This document shows positions 55,587 to 64,000 of a DNA stretch of 64,000 nucleotides, piece after piece. The notes under the pieces are model-generated. The model searched no databases and was not told the origin of the DNA. It was given only the letters and a program-made list of their open reading frames with translations. This stretch comes from Euphorbia lathyris (lineage: Eukaryota; Streptophyta; Magnoliopsida; Malpighiales; Euphorbiaceae). The stretch is taken from positions 31,339,501-31,403,500 of the forward strand of contig NC_088915.1 of the NCBI RefSeq assembly GCF_963576675.1, in the 5' to 3' direction. A program made the translations under genes and the position numbers. Position 1 is the first letter of the stretch. The number at the start of each line of letters is the position of its first letter.

Positions 55587-58500
55587 TCAGCATTCCATGT
55601 TGAGTTGGTCATCAAAAGGTACTTTAATATCTTGGGTCTGACAGGATATTTGTTGAATGTGTCCGCCACCAAGGCCGAACCAGCATGAACCAAGTAAAGC
55701 ATCTGGCCTACTAAAGTCAATTTGATTAATAGTTGCTTCTTTCTCTTTAATGTAATGGCTTGAAAACTGATTACTTGTTTCAAGCTTGACATCAATTCCT
55801 ACATAAAACATACAACATCAAAGTTAACCAATAACTAACTACAACAATGAATGCAATACAAAATACTCAGTCTCTCTCACCTGGTTCGTCGGATGATGTC
55901 GCGCTTATAGGAGTGCATGCACTAAAAACTGATGCAGCAGAATAACCTAGAGGAGAGTTTGGATCACCAAGTACTTCCCATTCTGTCTCACAAGGATTTA
56001 ACGGACACTCGTCTGCATTACATGGTTCGACATAAATATTTGATGTTTGGCTACTACAACAGCATTTCTTAGAGTTTTTCAGAGTTTGGGACTCATAAAG
56101 TACTGCTTCCAATAGACCGTTGCTTCGTGGTGAAAGACAAACTGACTGAATCTGTTCAGTTGGAGGAGATTGAATCAAAGTATCAACTGACTCAAGTGAA
56201 GGCAGAGGGGACGCAGGGTTTCCCCAGCTGTCCTGTTGAGTTTCCGAGTATTGGAGTGAAGGGAGCTCCAACTTCATAGCCCCATATAAGGGTTCAGAAG
56301 AAGAAGTGTTGTCATTTAATAGGGCATGACTGCCAACATTAACACATAACTGCGGCTGGCCATACGGGTTACAATGAGTATCATATATAGAGGATAAACA
56401 AAAGGATTCTGCTATTTTATCAGATGATTGAATTAATCCTGGGATGCTGCTAATACTACCATCAAGACCATAGTACAGATTTTCAGATTCTCGAAGGCGT
56501 TTCGAAGGATGCATCATAGGGAAGAAAAAGTTATTTCCATGGAGAGAGGGATCTACATTTTGTTTCAGCATGCTGCTAGGAGGAATGTCAAGAATGGTTG
56601 GTGAATATGATAGAAGGCCTCGACTGAGTTCCAAATTTTGGAATTCCACTTCTGGAATCTCAAAATGGTCAGCCTGTAGATAATCTGAACCATGAGCGTC
56701 TGTAGTTTGCATGTTTTGACTTTCTTGACTTCCATTTAATACTTGCAGACAAACTTCAGGAGGATAAATTGGTAAACCTGCACGTTGCAGTCTCTTTATT
56801 CTTGTATTCCAGTAATTCTTTATCTCATTATCTGTGCGCCCGGGCAACTGCAAAAGAAAAATAATGGAGATTGAAAATTTGAAACAGTTGAAACAGCCAT
56901 TGTATGGTTACACAATTGATAGATTGAAAATTTGATATATTATCCCAAAATTCTGTAGAGAATCCATCCGTTTCAGTACACGAACATGAATGAGCCCTAC
57001 AAATTATTTGACACTAACAAATTAGTGATACACCAAATATAATTACTCATTTTATTTCAATCATTTCAACAAGAAACTACCAGTATAAAGTTAATTACTT
57101 ATTTACAATAGCCCAAATATAATTACTGCAATACTCATGTTCACTTATCTCTTCCCACACTAAAACCAAAAGGAATAAAAATATTAAATAAAAGAAATTC
57201 TCTCAATTTACAAGAAATAATTTAGCCTATCCAGCGCCAATTCTTCTTCTACACACCCAGCTGTAACCGGAGAAATATCTACACAAGTATGCCAATTCGC
57301 AACTCCTTAAGCTGTCTAGCTCAAATTATATAGAAAGATTCCTCAATTATCATCATTGTTTATACTAACCAGAATCCTTTTTGCAAAATCATCAATAGAA
57401 GCCTCTTCTGAGCTGTTTCTGAAGAAAAAATTAGATGCATACAAAAAGAAAAGATGCTTGAATAAACCACAGCATCATCTAATTAGCTTAATATGAACTT
57501 CAAAAATTACGTCTCACGATAATTAATTCAGTGCATGGAGTATTCATGCCAAAACAGTATCTCTTATTCCATAACTGAAAAATGTGAATACGTTGAGACC
57601 AAAACATAATTTGTTAACATGAAATGATTTAATCAAGTGGAAAAGTCAGTGTACAAAGTACAGTATGGTGTAAAATCATCGCTTTTATATCATGATTCTA
57701 ATGTATCAAAATAAACTAAAGATGGAATGATAAAATAATGGAAATTGTGCTGCTATTTACATTGTTAACAAAAAGATCCAGCAGATTAAAGAGATTTCAG
57801 GAACTCACTAGTATGCTCCATTAGTCCTGATAAAAGCATGGTTCTCCTAAACTACAAAAGGACATTTAACAATAGAATATGGAAGCTGACTCAAAAAAAA
57901 AAAAAAAAAAAAAAAAAGGAAAAAGTTTAAGTAGGATATCCAATTTGTCAATGCTTAAGAATTATTATAAAGTCAAATGTACAATTGCCTGACACTTACC
58001 CTGTAGGGAGAAAACATAAGTAAAGGCAACTGGCTTGTAGGGAACCATGGAATCATCTTAGATTTTACTCAGCCAAGAAAAGAAAAGGTAAAGTAAAAAC
58101 TATCCTTAAGATCAGATATCAACATTAACTGTAATCTACATTCTACACTTTCATGACTTAACATGAGCATAAAAAATTGTGTCTTTAATCCTCCCAATCA
58201 GCTACACCTTACCCCTAGGACAAGGCTATTAATGGTCTTTCCTCTTTGAAGAGTCCCATTCATGAGCACAACACAATACATGGACTAAATGTTATGTTGC
58301 AATTTTAAATTGTCTCCACTTGGACTAAATGAAAGCAGAGGACTGTAAGGTGGCTAGTGTTCATCATGGAAATAATCATGCTATTTAGTCTAATGTGACA
58401 TTACTGACACTAATTTCTTTGTCCATGCTGAATGCCACACATTGTATACGTCCCATACTGTTTTCATCCTTAACCTTTTAACAGCAGAGGTTATAAACAG

Positions 58501-59215
58501 AACACATCCAGCAACCATTTTCGGAGGTATTATTTATGAATTCAAATTAGGGGAAGATCTTAAGACTTAAGGTGCATAAGGAAACTCTTTTCTCAAGAGA
58601 TATCTAGAAGCGACATGTTATATAAGATTATTGAATCTATTAGAAATTTTGCAAATGAACAAATAAATAGAGGCAGCAATAAAATCTAGTTACACATTGT
58701 GCATATGATTGTACTTATGCTTGTATCTATGTTTTTCTTTTCACATCAATAGATATGATGTGTAGCATACATGCAAAGAATCCATTTCCTTAAATGTAGT
58801 TAGTAATCCCTTAAAATCACAGCCCTATCAAATGCATTGAACAAAGCCAGAAATAAACTATGGTTCTACCAACCTGTGAAGCCATTCGTGCCCATTTATT
58901 TCCCATCTTAGCATGGAGTTCAATGATTTGCCGTTCTTCTTCTTGAGTGAATGCACCCTTCTTTAAATCAGGTCTTAGATGATTTGCCCAGCGTAGGCGG
59001 CAGCTTTTTCCGCACCTAGAGAGCCCTGAGTGCTTCTGGACGGCATTCCAATTTCCCTCTCCATGCTTGGTCACATACTCCACCAAAATGGCATCTTCTG
59101 CGGAGGTCCATGGACCTTTCTTTAGAGGACCATTACTAGTTTCTTCAAATGCAGGTGACTCTCGACGACCTTTTGATTTTTTATAATCATCACTCCCATT
59201 TGTCATACTGCTCAT
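55587..59215 (-). CDS. GAMYB-type R2R3-MYB transcription factor
   Basis: Three coding exons: 59215-58874, 56847-55881 and 55798-55587. The introns have GT-AG ends (CACAG|GTTGGT to TTTTGCAG|TTGCCC; ACCAG|GTGAGA to ATGTAG|GAATTG). The total is 1521 nt, a closed frame of 506 residues. The protein starts [21 protein letters not shown]2 (about 31-81) has Trp36, Trp56 and Trp76; R3 (82-132) has Phe89, Trp108 and Trp127. [13 protein letters not shown] right after R3 and ELPSLQY near residue 307 are GAMYB-subgroup hallmarks; a Cys cluster (KKCCCSS) lies further on. Family members are nuclear regulators of gibberellin responses, aleurone programmes and anther/tapetum development. It carries a miR159 site and a spliced 5' leader. 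It is the only intact host gene here. Orthology to MYB33/65 versus MYB101 was not resolved. Confidence 0.95.
55799..55880 (-). other. GAMYB intron 2 (82 bp)
   Basis: Short intron with GTGAGA donor and ATGTAG acceptor. Removing it joins GATGAACCAG to GAATTGATG and keeps the frame (DEPGIDVKLE). Confidence 0.88.
56250..56270 (-). promoter_or_regulatory. miR159 target site in GAMYB
   Basis: The minus strand carries GAGCTCCCTTCACTCCAA within a 21-nt block starting TG and ending AAT. By comparison with miR159 as known in plants, only the two end-proximal positions and one internal position differ. The site lies in the codons for ELPSLQY, as in GAMYB genes generally. It predicts post-transcriptional repression of this gene in vegetative tissue. 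Confidence 0.93.
56848..58873 (-). other. GAMYB intron 1 (about 2.0 kb)
   Basis: Intron between Gln114 (end of exon 1) and Leu115 in R3 helix 3 ([14 protein letters not shown]), GT-AG ends. AT-rich, with a run of about 24 A at 57894-57917. No nested gene or complete element is recognised. Confidence 0.88.
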
Positions 59216-60320
59216 CTCCTAAATACGCCTGGAAAGGTGAATTGTAACAGAGAACGTATAGAGTATAAGCTGCATTTTTTATAGTGAAAAGAAGAAAGCA
59301 TATGCAACAATTTATTTCAGAAAACATGTCTAACTGGAGTTAATATAGAACAAACACATACAAAGATAAGCAAACTCAACTCAAAACCATCTATAATAAC
59401 AAGACAATAAACTCACTTCACAAGTTATACAATCAGGAAGTCAAGCATAGAAACAAAAGAAAAAGGTTAATTGGGAAAGATCTATCATATATCGTACATA
59501 TGGGTACCCTTGATTAAATTAAACTTAATTAAATTGCTAAATTCTTTAAGATTCAAGTCAATGATAGCACTAGACTCAGTTTAATTGAGGACTCTCTTCA
59601 TTTCTTTCCTTTATTAGTACATAATGAATTAACAAAACAGTGAGCATTTACACAGCATTTACCTGGATAGTAAGATAGGCTGCTGAAGATTGCAAATTAT
59701 GATCTCACTAAATCTAATACCATCAGCTAGTGAAAAATCCAGATTGGGATAATCAAGTAAAAAGGAACGAAAATGGTGAATCTGGAATCAATTACCAGAA
59801 TCCTTGCAATGCAATTGGGGACAGAAAGAATTGAGATGATAAAATGGAATAATTAAAAAATGAGAATAAAAATGAAAAAATTAGCAGAGAAATGGGAGGT
59901 CTGATGATGAAAAATGAAGAAGCGATGAAAGGCATAATAAGCCCCACATTAGGTGAAGTTTGAGTTCAACAATTGAAATGTTCATGAAAACATAAGCAAT
60001 CTAAAAACATGCAAATGATAATTCTCAGATCCAGCATAAGACGAAATAAAAGTATGAAAGAGGATCATCCAAGAAAGATCCAAGAAAAAGAAGAGAGTGA
60101 TGAAAATGAGAATGATTTTGACTGAAAAAAGAGATGAAAGAGTTTAAAAAGAAGAAGAAGAAGAAGAAGAAGAAGAAGCGTAACTCAATCAAACAAGGAG
60201 ATGGCAGTAGTGGAGCAAATGTAGGAGAGGCAGAATAGGAGTAGAACAAGCTAACTCTTTTTTTTTTTAATTACCCTCTTCTCCTCCTGCTGCTCCTCCT
60301 CCTCCTCCACTTCTCTGCTC
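59216..60320 (-). promoter_or_regulatory. GAMYB 5' leader with intron, and CTT repeat
   Basis: A plausible 5' UTR intron has donor TATCCAG|GTAAATG at 59663/59662 and acceptor TTTCCAG|GCGTATTT at 59229/59228, leaving 13 nt before the ATG. The upstream leader exon would extend to about 60300. On the minus strand it is rich in CTT (nine GAA/GAAG units at 60151-60178) and CTCCTC (60270-60310), typical of pyrimidine-rich plant leaders. The start of transcription is not determined. A possible TATA (minus AAATATATACGC) lies near 60450. Confidence 0.55.
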
Positions 60321-60483
60321 AAGCTGGTCCCCTTTTCAGCCCATGCCTCCATTTCAGCTTCAAGCCTTTATTTGGTTCACCAATGGATGGATATTTCGCC
60401 ATTGGGTCCACTTTTTCAATCTTCTATTTATTTATTTGTTTATTGCGTATATATTTCCTTCATCTTGTTTTTTTATTTTTAAC

Positions 60484-60968
60484 GGCTTAATACATTTTTG
60501 CCCTTTAAGCTATTCAAAAAACTTGATTGGACTCCTGAACTTTCAAAGTGTCTTGATAGCCCCTCAATTTATATGAAATGTTCAATTAACTTTCTAAATT
60601 TGCGTAAAATGTAATCAATTAATAATCACTCGATGGTAAAGAAAATAAATTGCGCGTTAAAAATGTGTTGCACGTGCATTTGAATGTTATTACATAATTC
60701 AAATAATAGAATTTTAGATATTAAGAATGAAGTTCTTACTTGCTTAATCATAAAACTTGTCTTTTCTAATATTGGAACCGCATACTCCGATTTGATCGTT
60801 TTACTTTTTTAAGAGCCGTGCAACCTGCATTTAACCTACTCTTTTGCAACTTAATGATTAATTGATTACATTTTACACAAATTTAATGGGCTAACTGGAC
60901 ATTTTAAAAGTTCGATAGGCCAATCAAACTTTTTAAATAAATTCAAAGGACAAGTGATGTATTAAGCC
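60484..60968. mobile_element. Mutator-like MITE upstream of GAMYB
   Basis: TIRs of about 120 bp start GGCTTAATACAT and include AAACTTGATTGG (left) and its partner CCAATCAAACTTTTT (right). The 9-bp duplications are ATTTTTAAC (60475-60483) and CTTTTTAAC (60969-60977), one base different. The 485 bp carry no ORF. It sits roughly 150-200 bp upstream of the probable GAMYB leader, so it forms part of the promoter region. Confidence 0.88.
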
Positions 60969-60991
60969 CTTTTTAACACCTTAAACTTTAA

Positions 60992-61384
60992 AGGGGTGTT
61001 TGGTATTCTATTGGGATAGGGATAAAGGTTAGGATATGGATAAATGGTTGAGACGAGGATAAAAATATGCTAGTCGAGAATTATTATTCAATGTTTGGTA
61101 TGTGGGATAAGGATGAGGATAAAATAATACATTTTACTATTTTAACCTTATTTAAACTACATAACATTAATTTGAGGGATAAGATGGATTTTTCCATCCT
61201 ATTGAAATCACATGAGCTTATCCCACCTCCTTATACCACCCCTCTCCTGGGTATAGGATTTGAGGGATAAAAAGCTTATCCCCCATCCGTCTCAATCTTC
61301 TATCTCTCAAACAAACACGGGATAACTTATCTCGTGTTTTTTATTCATATCTCACCTCTTATATCCCTTCTAAGAAACACTCCA
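60992..61384. mobile_element. Tourist/Harbinger-like MITE, copy 1
   Basis: TAA duplications flank it (60989-60991, 61385-61387). The left end AGGGGTGTTTGGTATTCTAT and inverse right end TGGAGTGTTTCTTAGAAGGG form an imperfect TIR. The interior has runs of GGGATA motifs on one side and the complementary CTTATCCC on the other. Copy 2 lies 170 bp away. Confidence 0.82.
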
Positions 61385-61553
61385 TAAGAGAATTTTATTT
61401 CACAGCTATGCTAGGATTTCGAAGACACCTTTCACATATCTTAACTTGAAAATTTTATCGCGGCCCTTACTTCTTTCACTCCTCCTTACTTGCTTCTTCT
61501 GACACAATGACTTTTTTTAGGACTCTCAATCTCACTTCCTCTCTATCCCTTAA

Positions 61554-61959
61554 TGGGGGATTTGGTATTCTATTGGGATAGGGATAAGGATAAAGGTTGG
61601 GATATGGATAGGGATAAATGGTTGGGATAGGGGTAAAAATATGATAGTCGAGAATTATTATTCAATGTTTGGTATGTGGAATAAGCATAGGGATAAAATA
61701 ATACATTTTACTATTTTAACCTTATTTAAACTATATGACATTAAATTGAGGGATAAGATGGACTTTTCCATCCTATTAAAATCGCAGGAGCTTATCTCAC
61801 CTCCTTATACCACCCCCTCTTGGGTATAGGATTTGAGGGATAAGAGGTTTATCCCTCGTCTGTCTCACTCTTCTATCTCCCAAACAAACACGGGATAACT
61901 TATCTCGTGTTTTTTTTATCCTTATCCCACCTCTTAAATCCCTTCTAACAAACACCCTG
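61554..61959. mobile_element. Tourist/Harbinger-like MITE, copy 2
   Basis: Same family and orientation as 60992-61384, with TAA duplications (61551-61553, 61960-61962). Ends are TGGGGGATTTGGTATTCTAT and inverse CAGGGTGTTTGTTAGAAGGG. Shared blocks include AGTCGAGAATTATTATTCAA and GTTTGGTATGTGG. No coding capacity. Confidence 0.82.
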
Positions 61960-61962
61960 TAA

Positions 61963-62311
61963 ATCCTAACATTGCACATAGCAAGGATGAAAATAGTTAA
62001 TCTTATTCGTAGTTGTAAAAAAAAAATAGATTCGAATGTACGAAATGGTCTAAATAATAAAGATGAGATTGTAATTACTTTTTTTCCGAATTATGATTTA
62101 CAAGAAGTATATGATTATATTGCATTAGTTGCATCTTTTATTATATTGTCTTTTATCTATTTGTGTGAGATTATATTCCTCATTGTTTCTTGTTATACAT
62201 TTTTCCATCTAATCGAATGATACACGCTTTTTTTTACAATTTTATCGTTACTTCACCCATTGCTGCTCACATATAAATCAATTATGTGACATGGAATATA
62301 TGTGTTTTATA
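61963..62311. other. Spacer, no recognised gene
   Basis: A small open frame (61972-62220) ends in a hydrophobic run (FIILSFIYLCEIIFLIVSC), but its composition is what AT-rich DNA gives. No homolog comes to mind, so no gene is called. Confidence 0.35.
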
Positions 62312-62573
62312 CTCCATCTGTTTCATATTACATGTCTTTCTAAAGATTTTTTTTTAGTTTCATAATACATGTCATTTTAATATAATCAATACACATTAAG
62401 TCACATTTTTCTGCTATAAAACGTGAATTTATGGAGATTAATTAAAATAATTGACTTATTATCATATGAATAAACAGTTGAATCAATAAATAAACGGCAA
62501 CAAAATCTTTTTTCTAATATTTTTAATTTCTGTATAATTCACTAGAAAGACATGAAATATGAAACGGATGAAG
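62312..62573. mobile_element. Stowaway MITE, diverged
   Basis: The left end CTCCATCTGTTTCATATTAC and inverse right end CTTCATCCGTTTCATATTTC continue as ATGTCTTTCTA. TA duplications (62310-62311, 62574-62575) flank 262 bp. It is a diverged relative of the CTCCGTCCC Stowaway type seen at 44642. Confidence 0.88.
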
Positions 62574-62864
62574 TAATTGTTATAGATATGTTACAATATT
62601 TTTCCTCCCTCCCTGTGAATTACTGAATTAATTCTCTCTTCTCCCCTCTCTTTCTTCTCAGCTCTCTCTTCTCCATCTCCAAATCTAATTTTATTATAAG
62701 TTGCAACTTATTTTTCAATTTGTCAATGGATTATGCGTGGCAGATCACCTTCACTAACACACATTTACAGTAAACGTTTAGTGTCGTTTACAGTATTTGT
62801 GTCATGATATTTTGAAATTAGATTTATAAACAAACAAGAAACCTCAATCCATCTTCCCTTAAAC

Positions 62865-63010
62865 TAGTTAAGTGATTAAGAAATGACCAATTATATATTT
62901 CTAGAGTTGCCACTTAGTCAACCTAGAAATGAAACAGTCTATGGGGGAATCAAACCTCAAACCTGACAAGCAGAGATTCAACTCTTTAACACTCGGACCA
63001 ACCCTCATTG
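62865..63010 (-). repeat. SINE-like, tRNA-related segment
   Basis: On the minus strand GAGGGTTGGTCCGAGTGTTA (A-box-like) is followed about 35 nt later by AGGTTTGAGGTTTGATTCCC (B-box-like). This resembles a tRNA-derived plant SINE head. It does not close into a functional tRNA cloverleaf by eye. Boundaries are uncertain. Confidence 0.5.
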
Positions 63011-64000
63011 GCACTAATATAACATACATTGAAAGCATAGATAAATAAATACAGAAAAATAACTACATAAATTGTTACATCTTCTAAATGGGAAAGGGGA
63101 TACATATTTTCATGAGGGAAATATAAAGAGAAAACGGTTAGCATATAACCAAATAAATGAACGAATGATCATTCTAATGAAAATATATATTCTACCCAAA
63201 GATTGACAGATCGTTTCAAAAAAAGTGTACTAACTTTCTTCATCGTTACACAATTGAAGGGTCTCTCAATCTTTAGATAGGACAGAAGGGATAAAAAAAA
63301 ATATAGGCGCAGTTACATATAAACGTTGTAGCGCTAAAATAGCCAGATTTACAATTTTAAACCTCATTTATAAAATAAAAAAACCATTTGTAAAAACATG
63401 AGATCTATACTATTCAAGCTCGAGTGGCTATATATATATATACACACACATGAAGCAGTAAAATAAGCTAAAAAAAAGCCGAAAACAATCGAAAACATAT
63501 TTTTAGGATTTGTATCTGTCCAGAAGATAATAGGCGTTTGCCTATTAGACTATCGTCTACCACGAAAAATAGGATTAGGGCTATCATGTCTAAGCAGAAA
63601 CAAAAAAATAAAATAAAAATACTAAAAAATGGCAAACATATAAAATAAACAAAAAAGCACGGTAAATGACTTAACAATCTTACCCTAAATGTGTGCCAAT
63701 GCTTTCTATAATTCTTAGATCCTCTGTTAAAGCCTTAATCGAAGAGATTTTAGGTGATTTTTATTGGTCTTTTAGTGAGAGATCTTGAAATTCATAAAAA
63801 GCACAATGTCATGTGTTTCCTTAAGTTCAAAATGACCTAGGAAAATAAAGTAGAGCTTTAGGTTGCTCTAATCTAGATTTAAGATGATTAAAAAGGAGTT
63901 TCGTCCATGGATCCAAAGCTTTGAAGCTTCCATGGATCAAGAGATCAATGGCTTAGCTTGCTCTTGGTAATTGATAGGCATATGGTTATTGATTTTGGTG
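63011..64000. other. Right-end stretch, no recognised gene
   Basis: AT-rich, with a TA/CA microsatellite at about 63430-63450 and an imperfect palindrome CCATGGATCCAAAGC/GCTTCCATGG at about 63904-63937. Neither strand shows a supported gene. The small minus-strand frame 63468-63677 is hydrophobic AT-rich noise. Confidence 0.4.

Noticed and set aside
55316..55795. A 159-codon minus-strand frame overlapping the last MYB exon
   Set aside because: The last GAMYB exon (55798-55587) in the other frame splices in phase and ends in a protein tail with a normal stop. This frame is a shadow in the 3' UTR.

Overview
The window is nuclear DNA from a flowering plant, almost certainly a eudicot. It is AT-rich, its one intact host gene is spliced and carries a canonical miR159 site, and nearly everything else is plant-type transposable elements: CACTA, hAT, Mutator-like, Harbinger-like, Stowaway, Helitron, copia, gypsy, TRIM and plant LINEs. 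I cannot name the species.

Layout. (a) 280-32400 holds four copies of an unclassified dispersed repeat ('repeat A'), three of them split by later insertions. Copy 1 carries a truncated LINE and a 3.9-kb CACTA element that has captured a piece of the host CTR9/VIP6 (Paf1-complex) gene, introns included. Copy 3 is split by an hAT element. Copy 4 is split by a Harbinger-like element, itself split by a solo LTR, itself split by a full-length LINE. (b) Between copies 3 and 4 lie a 664-bp foldback Mutator-like element with a perfect 9-bp target duplication and a minus-strand Helitron whose middle holds a young copia element. (c) 33339-51900 is a second nest: a three-LTR TRIM, a 10.8-kb gypsy element with rearranged coding parts and a LINE inside it, a Stowaway MITE, and a nearly intact 6.2-kb LINE. 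(d) 52226-55022 holds an hAT element carrying a SINE-like piece, a long-TIR Mutator-like element and a relic of its TIR. (e) 55587-60300 (minus strand) is the only intact-looking host gene: a GAMYB-type R2R3-MYB of three coding exons (506 codons) with a miR159 site and a spliced 5' leader. (f) Its upstream side and the right end of the window hold four to five MITEs or short interspersed elements and no recognised gene.

The elements do not form a pathway. What ties the window together is insertion order, which target-site duplications and interrupted copies let one read directly. Most premature stops in the retroelement reading frames look like C-to-T or G-to-A changes, as expected if the elements were silenced by cytosine methylation after insertion. 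The observations most worth following are the CTR9-capturing CACTA, two long near-perfect hairpins (11651-11728 and 14279-14942), the chimeric gypsy interior and the MITE just upstream of the GAMYB leader.
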